A DNA stretch of 64,000 bases from the NCBI RefSeq assembly GCF_030818775.1, contig NZ_JAUTAU010000001.1:4468001-4532000 (forward strand), given 5' to 3'. The position numbers were made by a program, and so were the translations under genes. The notes below the pieces were generated by a model, which saw only the letters and a program-made list of their open reading frames with translations, was not told the origin of the DNA and made no database searches. Source of the stretch: Bacillus sp. SORGH_AS_0510. Lineage in GTDB: Bacteria; Bacillota; Bacilli; Bacillales; Cytobacillaceae. Of the stretch, positions 1 through 8,177 are shown in pieces (the first letter of the stretch is position 1; each line of letters opens with the position of its first letter).

Positions 1-1
1 C

Positions 2-217
2 ATTATGGCAGGACTCGGTGCCGGTCTATACCCCAACTTAGAATCTGCTATTACCGACATAGTGAAATGGGAAAGAGTGCATTCTCCTAATCTAGAAAAC
101 CATCAAGAGTATCAAGCCATTTATGAACATTGGCGTAAAGTTTACGCCGAACAGCTTAAATTAGCCGATTCCGGTATGACAAACCATATGTGGATTGCAC
201 CTGGAGTAACCATTTAG
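2..217 (+). CDS. C-terminal end of FGGY-family carbohydrate kinase (LsrK-like), cut by window edge
   Basis: The reading frame is open to the left edge, so only the last ~71 residues are present. The stretch GAGLYPNLESAITDIVKWE followed by a polar tail ending in a YxxIYEHWRKVY-type helix is typical of the C-terminus of FGGY sugar kinases such as LsrK (autoinducer-2 kinase) and xylulokinase. The next two genes follow on the same strand with short gaps, and the second is LsrF-like, which favours an LsrK-type role (ATP-dependent phosphorylation of a ketose-like substrate). The catalytic domain lies outside the window, so substrate cannot be judged. Confidence 0.75.
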   Translation: MMAGLGAGLYPNLESAITDIVKWERVHSPNLENHQEYQAIYEHWRKVYAEQLKLADSGMTNHMWIAPGVTI

Positions 218-242
218 ATTTTTTTGAAAGGGGGTGAAACGA

Positions 243-602
243 ATGTTTCACACAAGTGAGGAAAACAATGAATATCGTTATGGCACCCATGGCCCAAAAT
301 ACTTATCTAAAGGACCCAATGTGGATATTGGAGTGGTTCTTTTAAAACCTGGTGATGATCATGATAACCACTATCATACTACCTGTGAGGAAATCTTCTA
401 TATCCTTGAAGGTGAAATTGATATTTATATAAACGGTGAACCTGTCCATGTAAAGCCAGGTGACATGCTACAGGTACGTCCGATGGAAGCACACTATTTA
501 AAAAATACGAATTCCGTCGATTTTAAAGCCGTATTTATAAAGTCGCCACATATTAGTGAAAGAGATTCCGTAATTGTTGATAACCCAAAAATGAAGGAGT
601 GA
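243..602 (+). CDS. small single-domain cupin protein
   Basis: About 119 residues. A cupin barrel is seen: the first motif around HDNHYHTTCEEIFYILEG carries the metal-type His/His/Glu, and the second around KPGDMLQVRPMEAHYLKN supplies the later His. Start chosen at ATG 243 because AAGGGGGTG sits 6-8 bases upstream; a GTG at 234 overlaps that ribosome site. It lies between the kinase end and the LsrF-like aldolase and its stop overlaps the ribosome site of the latter, so translational coupling is likely. A sugar-isomerase or substrate-binding role in the same pathway is inference; single cupins cannot be assigned by sequence alone. Confidence 0.85.
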   Translation: MFHTSEENNEYRYGTHGPKYLSKGPNVDIGVVLLKPGDDHDNHYHTTCEEIFYILEGEIDIYINGEPVHVKPGDMLQVRPMEAHYLKNTNSVDFKAVFIKSPHISERDSVIVDNPKMKE

Positions 603-610
603 ATGGAACG

Positions 611-1402
611 ATGAATTGGGGATTTAAAAATAGAATGAATCAAATTTTACCAAATGGGAAGGCCGTTATGCTCGCAATTGATCACGGCTATTTCCTCGGG
701 CCCGTCCATGGACTTGAAAAGCCTGGTGAAACCGTCAAAGACCTTCTGCCACATACCGACTCTTTGTTTGTCACACGTGGGACATTGGATGCATGCATTC
801 CTGCAGGTGTAAGCAAGCCTGTCCTTTTACGAGTTTCTGGTGGACCAAGTGTGTTAAATGATTTAGCTAACGAGCACATTGTTACTCCTGTTAAAGAAGC
901 CATTAGGCATAACGTGGTTGGTGTCGGCGTATCTATTTTTGTTGGTTCTGCATATGAGACGCAAACGGTGACTAACTTAGCGAATGTTGTTACGGAAGCA
1001 CACGATTATGGGATTCCCGTTCTCGCCATTACTGCTGTAGGTAAGGAACTTGAAAAGCGTGATGCTAGATTCCTAGGACTCGCTTCTCGGATTGGGGCTG
1101 AAATGGGAGCAGATATTGTTAAAACCTATTACTGTGAAGACTTTGAAAAAGTAACAAGCACGTGCCCCGTTCCAATCGTTATTGCTGGAGGTCCTAAACT
1201 AGAAACAATTAAAGATGCACTGGATTTAACCTATAACGCGATGAACCAAGGTGCTGCAGGTGTAGATATGGGCCGTAATATTTGGCAGTCTGAATACCCG
1301 GAAGCCATGATTCGTGCAATTAACGGAATCGTCCACAAGGGGTTAAATGTGAAGGAAGCGCTGGATCTTTATTCACAGTTAACACAAACCAAAGTATTTT
1401 AA
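611..1402 (+). CDS. LsrF-like class I aldolase/thiolase (DhnA family)
   Basis: About 263 residues, a TIM-barrel aldolase of the DhnA/LsrF group. The N-terminal MLAIDHGYFLGP motif, the IVKTYY strand with the likely Schiff-base Lys171, the PIVIAGGPK phosphate-binding turn and GAAGVDMGRNIWQS all match LsrF, the enzyme that acts on phosphorylated AI-2 breakdown product. The start is ATG 611, preceded by AAGGAGTG; a GTG at 599 is less well placed. With the upstream FGGY kinase it suggests an AI-2-like or related phospho-ketose degradation operon, but no lsrACDB transporter or lsrR is visible here. Other DhnA-family aldolases act on different sugars. Confidence 0.82.
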   Translation: MNWGFKNRMNQILPNGKAVMLAIDHGYFLGPVHGLEKPGETVKDLLPHTDSLFVTRGTLDACIPAGVSKPVLLRVSGGPSVLNDLANEHIVTPVKEAIRHNVVGVGVSIFVGSAYETQTVTNLANVVTEAHDYGIPVLAITAVGKELEKRDARFLGLASRIGAEMGADIVKTYYCEDFEKVTSTCPVPIVIAGGPKLETIKDALDLTYNAMNQGAAGVDMGRNIWQSEYPEAMIRAINGIVHKGLNVKEALDLYSQLTQTKVF

Positions 1403-1421
1403 TAAACCCTTTAAAGAAAAA

Positions 1422-1455
1422 GCGGCTTACTAAGCAGTAAGCCGTTCTCTTTTTA
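1422..1455 (+). terminator. intrinsic terminator of kinase-cupin-aldolase operon
   Basis: CGGCTTACT pairs with AGTAAGCCG around a 4-base loop and is followed by TTCTCTTTTT, 20 bases after the aldolase stop. Confidence 0.85.
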
Positions 1456-1502
1456 AGATACCAATAGTTTAATATAATTTGTTATTTGAAATATATTTAT
1501 CT

Positions 1503-2123
1503 CTAATATGATTTTATTTTACTAACCTCTGTTATTCTATTGCCATCACTGTTTCTTTCTTCTGCAGCCATTGCATCTGCTTTGGTAGCATGCACAGTAC
1601 CAAATGGATGGTTAGGAGGAGCATAGATTGAATAAAGTTTTAACGGAGTATTACCTGTATTAGTTAGATTATGCCATGTTCCGGCAGGTATCATGATGGC
1701 AGAATCATCATAGACATTTCTTGCAAAGGTTAGATTCTCTTTACTATTACCCATTTGAACAATTCCCTGACCTTGTTCAATCCGTAAGAATTGATCAACA
1801 TTCGGATGTATTTCCAAACCGATATCTTCGCCAACATTTAGACTCATCAAAGTAACCTGTAAATGTTTCCCTGTCCATAAAGCAGTGCGATACGTATTGT
1901 TTTGCTTCGATGCTTCATTGATGTTAACCACAAATGGTTTTGGTCCATAATCTGTTAAAACAACACTTCCATCACCGTTGGAAGAGCGAAATGAATTAAA
2001 TCTGTTAGCATGCTCTATCCCATAAGGATAAGTCCAATAAACAGCCTGTCTTCCAAAGTTTGACATTGAAACATTATTATAATAAAGATATTGATAAGGA
2101 TACATATAGGGAATATAATACAT
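1503..2123 (-). CDS. cupin protein with Tyr/Pro-rich N-terminus, spore-associated type
   Basis: 206 residues. The first ~30 are Tyr/Pro/Met-rich (MYYIPYMYPYQYLYYNN), a composition seen in spore coat-type proteins. Residues ~85-175 form a cupin: GLEIHPNVDQFLRIEQG carries His and Glu ligands, and IPAGTWHNLTN supplies the later His. Such proteins are usually annotated as cupin or mannose-6-phosphate-isomerase-like. The ribosome site GAAGGGATTGAGAAA precedes the ATG. It is transcribed convergently to the aldolase operon. Coat localisation is inference from composition only. Confidence 0.8.
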   Translation of the reverse strand: MYYIPYMYPYQYLYYNNVSMSNFGRQAVYWTYPYGIEHANRFNSFRSSNGDGSVVLTDYGPKPFVVNINEASKQNNTYRTALWTGKHLQVTLMSLNVGEDIGLEIHPNVDQFLRIEQGQGIVQMGNSKENLTFARNVYDDSAIMIPAGTWHNLTNTGNTPLKLYSIYAPPNHPFGTVHATKADAMAAEERNSDGNRITEVSKIKSY

Positions 2124-2187
2124 TTTCTCAATCCCTTCACAGTTTATAAAGCTATCCTATGCACTTGTGAAGGGAAGGTACTCAGAT

Positions 2188-2676
2188 TCAAACTTCATTC
2201 GTTAACTCTAACATTTTTTTAGCCTGTACTTGCCTTTCTCGTCTACCCGCAAATTTAAAAACAACAACCCCACCGACAATAATGAGCACACCAATTAACT
2301 GCTTAAAAGTAAATGGAACTTTTTCTAACCCTAATAACCCAAGAGAGTCCCACACCAAAGCAAATGCGAGCTGTGAAGCAAATACGATCGAGATGGCGTA
2401 GCTTGGTCCCAGGTGCTTCATCCCCTGTACAATAAAAGTGACAACTCCTATCCCCAGTAAGCCACTGAACCAATACCAAAGCTTCATATTTTGTAAATGA
2501 AATAATTCTTTCCCCTCAAAGAGCAGACCGAAAGTCATGGAAGCTAAGAAACCTAACCCTAATACTAAAGTGGTTGTGGCCCATGACCCCGCACGTTCAT
2601 TAACCTTACTGTTAAAAATATTTTGTACGCTTAGCAGCGCTCCAGCCACCAGCGAGAATAATAGTCCAATTATCAT
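2188..2676 (-). CDS. YdcZ-type (DUF606) half-size DMT transporter, second member
   Basis: 162 residues with about five hydrophobic segments, the size and pattern of the YdcZ/DUF606 branch of the drug/metabolite transporter superfamily. It starts with IIGLLFSLVAGALLSVQNIFNSK, whose small-residue helix and conserved Gln-Asn are typical. A good ribosome site (AGGGGTGTAGATT) precedes the ATG. It sits 15 bases after a Crp/Fnr-type regulator, with a second YdcZ protein before that, so the two half-size subunits may form a heterodimer. Substrate unknown. Confidence 0.85.
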   Translation of the reverse strand: MIIGLLFSLVAGALLSVQNIFNSKVNERAGSWATTTLVLGLGFLASMTFGLLFEGKELFHLQNMKLWYWFSGLLGIGVVTFIVQGMKHLGPSYAISIVFASQLAFALVWDSLGLLGLEKVPFTFKQLIGVLIIVGGVVVFKFAGRRERQVQAKKMLELTNEV

Positions 2677-2691
2677 AATCTACACCCCTAA

Positions 2692-3387
2692 CTATTCGTA
2701 AATATTATCCCCAGCCAGCATCCTCAATCGATCCCGGTCCTTAATGAGGATGGCTCCCTTTTGGCGCTCGATCAGACCATCGTCGCATAATTGGCCGATG
2801 ACGCGATTTAGATGCCGATAACTAGTTCCTATCAGATTCGCCGTATCTTTTATACTAATGCTTATTTGGCTCTTATTAAGTGAGGCCGATTCGTCTAGGG
2901 AGACCGACATGAGGTAACTAGCCAAACGCACTTCGACGGGATACATGATGGTAAGATTCGTCGATTTGGATTTGACGTGGAATTTTTTCGTGATAATTCC
3001 TAATAAAAATTGCAGGAACGGCGCATGGTCCTTTGCATATTTTTGCAACCAGCGATGATGTATTCCAATCATACAAACCGGTGAAACAGCCTCCGCTGTG
3101 TTGAGGAAATCAATCTCCTGTACGTATTCCAAGTCGCCAATGACTTCAAGCGGCGTCTTGAACGATAGGATAAGCGTTTTACCCTCTGAAGAATTGGTAT
3201 AGATCTTAACCTTTCCTTTCACGAGAACGTACAAATATTCGGAAGGTTCACCCTGGGTACAAATGAGTTCACCTTCTTCAAAGCTGTAAAGAGACAAATA
3301 TGGGTGTAGCTGTTGATTAAATATGGGTTCTAGCTGAAAAGTATCTATATATGATTGTAATTGCGCACGATCTTTTATCTCTTTCAT
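2692..3387 (-). CDS. Crp/Fnr-family transcriptional regulator
   Basis: 231 residues. Residues ~15-130 form a cyclic-nucleotide-binding-like beta-roll (GELICTQGEPSEYLYVLVKGKVKIY), and the C-terminus carries a winged helix (IKDTANLIGTSYRHLNRVIGQLCDDGLIERQ). No Fnr-type N-terminal cysteine cluster is seen, so it is not an FNR iron-sulfur sensor. The layout resembles YeiL-type regulators. It lies between two YdcZ-family genes in one operon and is the obvious candidate to control them. Effector unknown. Confidence 0.85.
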   Translation of the reverse strand: MKEIKDRAQLQSYIDTFQLEPIFNQQLHPYLSLYSFEEGELICTQGEPSEYLYVLVKGKVKIYTNSSEGKTLILSFKTPLEVIGDLEYVQEIDFLNTAEAVSPVCMIGIHHRWLQKYAKDHAPFLQFLLGIITKKFHVKSKSTNLTIMYPVEVRLASYLMSVSLDESASLNKSQISISIKDTANLIGTSYRHLNRVIGQLCDDGLIERQKGAILIKDRDRLRMLAGDNIYE

Positions 3388-3418
3388 TTGCTATGACCCA
3401 CCTTCCACCTGCATACAT

Positions 3419-3844
3419 TTAGAATCTAAGAATCAATACCCCAGCAATCATCATTCCGATACCAATAAACTGCGGCAGCTTCATTTTCTGTTTCGTTAAC
3501 CCAAACCACCCGTTACTGTCTATTATAAAGGTTAGACAAAGCTGGGCAATCAAGATAACGGCAACGGTAAAGGTTACGCCAATGTGTTGAATTGCCGTGA
3601 CGTTACTAAACACAACAACCGCTCCAAAGGTCCCACCCACTAAATATAACGGTTTGACCTGCTTGAAGCCTTGGTATTTTTTTTCACGGGTGAACATGAG
3701 TATAAGCAGGGCCACTATAAATCCAGTTAACTGAGTAATGGTCGCGGCTTGCCATGTGCCTATATCATTGCTAATTCTTGTATTTGCTACTCCCTGCAGG
3801 GTAATAAATGCCCCTGCTAAAAACGCAAAAAAGATTCCCTTCAT
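3419..3844 (-). CDS. YdcZ-type (DUF606) half-size DMT transporter, first member
   Basis: About 141 residues, five predicted membrane helices, starting MKGIFFAFLAGAFITLQGVANTRIS, homologous to the other YdcZ protein at 2188-2676. ATG at 3844 is chosen because GGAG lies ~10 bases upstream; the longer frame to 3874 has no ribosome site. It is the first gene of the YdcZ-Crp-YdcZ operon. Behind its start lies a long repeat-filled intergenic region, so its promoter is probably just upstream of 3845-3950. Substrate unknown. Confidence 0.83.
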   Translation of the reverse strand: MKGIFFAFLAGAFITLQGVANTRISNDIGTWQAATITQLTGFIVALLILMFTREKKYQGFKQVKPLYLVGGTFGAVVVFSNVTAIQHIGVTFTVAVILIAQLCLTFIIDSNGWFGLTKQKMKLPQFIGIGMMIAGVLILRF

Positions 3845-4048
3845 CCTTTTCACTCTCCATCGTTGATTTATCATTATTAAAATGTATTTTGAGCTGTTTA
3901 GGGAAGGACATATGTCCTAAATGTAAAAAAGTTATCTATTTTAGTTAAAGGAATTGTTTTTTGAAAAAGAAGAAAATTTATGTGGCTCATGCGTGATCTA
4001 GTTGATGGATTTGGTCATATAGGGACGGTTTACGTTACCCAATCGATC

Positions 4049-4605
4049 TCTGAATGAAGAGTTAGGGTTAATAGCGGCTGGCTATGCGTCCTTTTCAACT
4101 TCTGAATGAAGATTTCGGGCTCCTAGCGGCTGGCTACGCGTCCTTTCCAACCTCTGAATGAAGATTTCGGGCTCCTAGCGGCTAGCTACGCAACCTTTTC
4201 AACCTCTGAATGAAGATTTCGGGCTCGTAGAAGCAGGCTACGCTACCTTTCCAACTTCTGAATGAAGATTTCGGGCTCATAGCGGCTGGCTACGCGACAT
4301 TTTCAACTCCTGAATGAAAATTTCGGGTTCGTAGAAGCAGGCTATGCGACCTTTTCCTCCTCTGGATGAAAATTTTGGGCTCGTAGACCCAGGCTACGCT
4401 ACCTTTTCTTCCTCTGAAAGACAATTTCGGGCTCGTAGAAGCAGTCTACGCGACCTTTTCTTCCTCTGGATGAAAATTTCGGGCTCGTAGACGCAGCCTA
4501 CGCGACCTTTTCTTCCTCTGCTTGAGTGATTTCGGGCTCGTAGACACAACCTACGCGACCAAATCCTCTTCTAAATTGTTCATTCGGGCTCGTAGAAGGT
4601 GCTAA
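4049..4605. repeat. tandem array of eleven ~52-bp units with internal hairpins
   Basis: The motif TCTGAATGAAGATTTCGGGC (or a close variant) recurs at 4049, 4101, 4153, 4205, 4257, 4309, 4361, 4413, 4465, 4517 and 4569, exactly 52 bases apart. Each unit also holds an inverted repeat, CGTAG-N7-CTACG in most copies and TAG-N7-CTA in the earlier ones. Copies diverge by substitution with no length change. There is no reading frame across it and no spacer-like unique segment. Confidence 0.93.
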
Positions 4606-4642
4606 CCGGTGTAAAATTACACTAAAACAATGTAATACAAAG

Positions 4643-4757
4643 TTTATCAGCGAACTTTTAGCATTTATCAGCGAATCTGGAAGTTTATCAGCGAATTTCC
4701 GGAGTTTATCAGCGAATCTGGAAGTTTATCAGCGAATTTCCGAGTTTTATCAGCGAA
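4643..4757. repeat. six copies of TTTATCAGCGAA at 20-21-bp spacing
   Basis: TTTATCAGCGAA begins at 4643, 4664, 4684, 4705, 4725 and 4746 (steps 21, 20, 21, 20, 21). The filler alternates between CTGGAAG-like and TTCCGGAG-like sequence. It follows directly on the 52-bp array and ends ~50 bases before the stop of the minus-strand reductase gene. Confidence 0.92.
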
Positions 4758-4807
4758 TCCAAAAATCCCCCCACAAAAAAAAGACCTTCCCCAAAAATCC
4801 ATAAGGT

Positions 4808-5332
4808 CTAATGTTTCACTTTATAATGCATTTGCGCAAATTGCTTATACCGCTTTACCTCAAGCAGCGTTAACGAAAACTCTGGATTGGGAGCTTTAAA
4901 TAATGGAATGCCTGAACCAAGTATATGTGGTGAAAAAGTTATAATAATTTCATCGATTAACTTTTCTTTCATAAACGCATCAAGCAAGTTAGCACCGCCC
5001 ACCATCCATATTTTCGCGCCATCTTGCTGCTTTAATCTTTTAGTAAATTCAATGACATCCTCATTTACGAACTCTACTTCTCCATTGGAGCCCTGTTCTG
5101 TTCTTGAGAACACATAACATTTCCGATCGGAGTGCGGGAACGTATCTGTCACGTTTACCACATAATCATACGTTTTTTTCCCCATGATAATGGTATCAAT
5201 TGATTCGTACATTTCGGAAAAACCGTTATCCCCTTCACCCTCGGTTTCATGAAGCCAATCTAAATCGTCGCCTTCCTTTGCGATAAAACCATCTAAGCTA
5301 GCTGCTATAAATAAAACAATCTCTCTTGCCAT
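4808..5332 (-). CDS. dihydrofolate-reductase-like (RibD C-terminal family) protein
   Basis: About 174 residues. MAREIVLFIAASLDGFIAK at the N-terminus, DTIIMGKKTYDYV, KIWMVGGANLLDAFM and the C-terminal IPLFKAP are hallmarks of the RibD C-terminal/DHFR-like fold that binds NADPH (YyaP/YwjB type). The start at 5332 has GGAGGAGA eight bases upstream; a longer frame to 5359 is not supported. The true substrate of these small stand-alone proteins is generally unknown. It is divergent to the small ORF at 5427. Confidence 0.85.
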   Translation of the reverse strand: MAREIVLFIAASLDGFIAKEGDDLDWLHETEGEGDNGFSEMYESIDTIIMGKKTYDYVVNVTDTFPHSDRKCYVFSRTEQGSNGEVEFVNEDVIEFTKRLKQQDGAKIWMVGGANLLDAFMKEKLIDEIIITFSPHILGSGIPLFKAPNPEFSLTLLEVKRYKQFAQMHYKVKH

Positions 5333-5426
5333 TAATATCTCTCCTCCATTCCTAAGCATTTAGTATAAACAAATACGTATAGTTCTACTACTAATAGAAA
5401 CCCTAATATGGAGGTGAATCCACAAT

Positions 5427-5567
5427 ATGAAGAAAAGGGAAAATCAACCTTCCGAAATCAAATATAGCATTTGGGAAACCAAAACAGAGGAAAATTTTGA
5501 CCAAATGAAAGAGGATTTGGCTGAGTTCATTGATCATTCCACAAACGATCAAAAGCCAAGCGACTAA
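5427..5567 (+). CDS. small acidic hypothetical protein, 46 aa
   Basis: ATG at 5427 is preceded by a strong GGAGGTG at 5410-5416, and the frame ends in TAA followed immediately by a terminator hairpin. The product is charged and Glu/Asp/Lys-rich (MKKRENQPSEIKYSIWETKT...) with no membrane segment. The good ribosome site plus terminator argue for a real gene although it is short. No family recognised. Confidence 0.65.
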   Translation: MKKRENQPSEIKYSIWETKTEENFDQMKEDLAEFIDHSTNDQKPSD

Positions 5568-5568
5568 G

Positions 5569-5602
5569 CAAGCAACCAATAGGAGGTTGCTTGTTTTCTT
5601 TT
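5569..5602 (+). terminator. terminator after 46-aa ORF
   Basis: CAAGCAACC pairs with GGTTGCTTG over a 7-base loop, followed by TTTTCTTTTG. Confidence 0.85.
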
Positions 5603-5894
5603 GTTGTAACAAATGATTAATATGTTTCTAACAAAAATGACATAGTTTATTAATAAAAAGTGGGTATAGTACTCAATAGTGGGGATAGCGCGTGTGGCTA
5701 TCATGGTATATGGCGAAGGCGGAGCCAGTACTGAGTTAAACAAGAAAACATTCCCTTTTTCCATAAAAAAAATTTTCATATGATAAAATCCCAATTTTAA
5801 AACAAGGCTTATCCTATTGGAACAGGCCAACAGGTTATCCAATAAAATAGAACTAGCTGACATGTACGATTTCAACAAAATTGGGAGTGTTCAT

Positions 5895-7340
5895 ATGGGA
5901 ATAATTACGGGGAATCATTTTTTAGACCGATTAAATAAAATGAAAATTGAAATTTGGTATAACGGTGAAAAAATTAAGGGAATGCTTACTGAACACCCTG
6001 CCTTTAAAGGCATCATGCAAACAAAAGCATCGCTTTATGATTTGCAGAATGATAGTGAGTTGTTGGAGAAAATGACTTACCTATCACCAGAAACGAATAA
6101 CCGCATAGGGCTTTCGTTCTTGCAGCCGAAAACAAAAGAGGATTTAAGGAAAAGACGCGAGATGATCGAGACATGGGCTCGACACACTCATGGGATGATG
6201 GGGAGAAGTCCTGACTACATGAATACAATCATCATGAGCTTTGCCTCTTCTTCGGCTGCCCTCATAAAGGGGAAAGAGAACTGCTTCCCCGAAAACATTT
6301 TATCTGTCTATGAAAAAGCGAAAGAAAACGACCTTTGCTTTACACATACATTCATTACACCCCAAATTAATCGCTCCCAATACAACTTCGATTGCTCCTC
6401 AGTACCCATTTCCGCAAAAGTCGTTGATAAAAATGAAAAAGGAATCGTCATTAAAGGGGCCAGGCTCCTCGCGACACAAGGTGGTTTAACAGATGAAGTA
6501 TTAGTTTATTCAGCTCCGAGTAAGTTCATGGACCCAGCCGAGGCATTTGCCTGTTCTATCCCTTCGGATACAGCAGGTCTAAAGTTTATCTGTAGGGAAT
6601 CATTTGTAGGTGGGGACTCTTCTTTTAACTACCCATTAAGTTCTCGTTATGAAGAGATGGACTCCATCGTGGTGTTTGATAACGTGTTAGTACCTTGGGA
6701 ACGAGTGTTTTTTTATGATAATGTCGAAGCGGCCTCTGATTTCATGCTCCATAGCTCTTTTCACCATTTCGCCACGCACCAAGTGCTAACTAGGCAAATC
6801 GTAAAAACTGAGTTTGTCTTAGGCATTGCGGAACTTTTGGTCGAGACGATAAATGTTCGTGAATACCAGCATATTCAGGAAAAACTATCTGAAATCATTA
6901 TCGGACTCGAAACGATGAAAGCCTTATTGGAGAAAGCAGAAAAGGATGCACAACTGGATGAATGGGGATTTATGCGTCCTAGCCTTCGTCCTCTTCAGGT
7001 GGCTACTAACGTCTTTCCACGAATTTATCCTCGTTTCAGTGAAATCATTCAATTAATTGGAGCAAGCGGGATGGTGTCCTTACCTAGCGAAAATGCCTTT
7101 GAATCGGTTATTCGTCCGGACCTTGATCAATATGTTCAAGGCGCCAGTAAGACGGCCGAAGATAGAGTGAAAATATTCCGATTAGCTTGGGATTTGACAA
7201 TGAGCTCATTTGGAACCCGACAAACTCACTATGAAAGGTACTTTTTTGGTGATCCAATTCGGTTGTCTAGTACTTTGTACCAAACCTATCCAAAAAGTGA
7301 GCACGTAAAGAACGTAAATGATTTCTTAGATTTACACTAA
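5895..7340 (+). CDS. HpaB-type 4-hydroxyphenylacetate 3-monooxygenase, oxygenase component
   Basis: 481 residues from ATG 5895, which has GGGAG seven bases upstream and gives the usual family start MGIITGNHFLDRL; an in-frame TTG further up lacks a site. The HpaB N-domain reads EIWYNGEKIKG..EHPAFKG, followed by GMMGRSPDYMN and the later FDNVLVPWERVF segment of the reduced-flavin-dependent oxygenase family (HpaB/PvcC/YoaI type). These enzymes use FADH2 from a separate reductase and no reductase gene is adjacent, so a genome-encoded partner must supply it. The substrate may be another phenol. Confidence 0.87.
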   Translation: MGIITGNHFLDRLNKMKIEIWYNGEKIKGMLTEHPAFKGIMQTKASLYDLQNDSELLEKMTYLSPETNNRIGLSFLQPKTKEDLRKRREMIETWARHTHGMMGRSPDYMNTIIMSFASSSAALIKGKENCFPENILSVYEKAKENDLCFTHTFITPQINRSQYNFDCSSVPISAKVVDKNEKGIVIKGARLLATQGGLTDEVLVYSAPSKFMDPAEAFACSIPSDTAGLKFICRESFVGGDSSFNYPLSSRYEEMDSIVVFDNVLVPWERVFFYDNVEAASDFMLHSSFHHFATHQVLTRQIVKTEFVLGIAELLVETINVREYQHIQEKLSEIIIGLETMKALLEKAEKDAQLDEWGFMRPSLRPLQVATNVFPRIYPRFSEIIQLIGASGMVSLPSENAFESVIRPDLDQYVQGASKTAEDRVKIFRLAWDLTMSSFGTRQTHYERYFFGDPIRLSSTLYQTYPKSEHVKNVNDFLDLH

Positions 7341-7378
7341 AAAGAGCTGCACATAAATATGCAGCTCTTTCCTTGTTC
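7341..7378. terminator. bidirectional terminator between HpaB and GNAT genes
   Basis: AAAGAGCTGCA (7341-7351) and TGCAGCTCTTT (7360-7370) form an 11-bp stem with A/T flanks on both sides, between converging stops. Confidence 0.85.
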
Positions 7379-7381
7379 TTC

Positions 7382-7936
7382 TTACACCTTTTGAAGGTTC
7401 TCCCACTCATGTCGTAAAACGCCCATCACAAGCACGTCATATCGCTTTCCGTCCCGATAGACCATGGAGCGCTTACGACCTTCTAATTGAAATCCAACCT
7501 TTTCGTATGCCCTAATTCCACCTTTGTTATATTCAATTACCTCTAACCCTACCCGGTCAAGATTTAGTTCGTGGAAAGCATAACGAAGGATCAGCCTCAA
7601 GGCATCTGACCCATATCCCTTGTTACGATGAACCGCCTGGCCAATGCCAATCGCCAACATGCCCGCGCGATTATTCCATTCAATGCTATGAATAACAGCG
7701 AATCCGATTAATTCGTCCTCAGCAATGGTTCGAAGCCTGAAGTAGGCACTATTGGATCCAGAGCTTCCTTCTTCCTCCCACTGTTCCTTGGTTTTTGGAA
7801 GGGCCATATCTGTATCCACATTACGTAGATATTCTGCATCTTCTCCCCACTTCATCATAATCTCTACGTCATCTTCTCTTGCTGCAGTTAGCTTTACGCG
7901 TTCACCGTAAAAAAGTTTTGAATTGATAATGGTCAT
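7382..7936 (-). CDS. GNAT-family N-acetyltransferase (RimJ/RimL type)
   Basis: 184 residues. Acetyl-CoA-binding motif A is read as AVHRNKGYGSDALRLILRYAF, and the C-terminal IRAYEKVGFQLEGRKRSMVY is motif B of RimJ/RimL-like GNATs. AAAGGAGATTCAA precedes the ATG. The acceptor (protein N-terminus, amine, antibiotic) cannot be told from sequence. Confidence 0.87.
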   Translation of the reverse strand: MTIINSKLFYGERVKLTAAREDDVEIMMKWGEDAEYLRNVDTDMALPKTKEQWEEEGSSGSNSAYFRLRTIAEDELIGFAVIHSIEWNNRAGMLAIGIGQAVHRNKGYGSDALRLILRYAFHELNLDRVGLEVIEYNKGGIRAYEKVGFQLEGRKRSMVYRDGKRYDVLVMGVLRHEWENLQKV

Positions 7937-8088
7937 TTGAATCTCCTTTAATTCGTTTTATTTTTCACCTCATAACTCTTAGAAAAACCATTTATCGTAC
8001 GCAATAGCCTCATCCTCCTGCTAATTAGTTACCTTAATCATATAGTTTTTTAAATTTTACATCAATTAAAATCGTCCATTTTTTTCCT

Positions 8089-8161
8089 AATCAAACGTTT
8101 GATTAGTTCGCAGATCCCTTATGTACCAAGGGTTCAAAAGAATTCAATCAAACGTTTGATT
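8089..8161. repeat. two AATCAAACGTTTGATT palindromes with intervening hairpin
   Basis: Perfect 16-bp palindromes lie at 8089-8104 and 8146-8161, 57 bases apart, each followed by AGTT. Between them CCCTT (8116-8120) and AAGGG (8128-8132) make a small hairpin around ATGTACC. The same composite unit recurs around the nitric oxide synthase gene (36005, 37296, 37350, 37406), so this is a dispersed family. Confidence 0.9.
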
Positions 8162-8177
8162 AGTTTTTTAAAACAAA

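Noticed and set aside
4049..4605. The 52-bp array as a CRISPR array
   Set aside because: Units are similar along their full length, with no identical short repeat separated by unique spacers, copies diverge strongly, and no cas gene is present.
5564..5878. Minus-strand ORF of ~104 codons before the HpaB gene
   Set aside because: No ribosome site, Ile/Tyr-rich translation of A/T-rich promoter DNA, and it overlaps the terminator of the 46-aa ORF.
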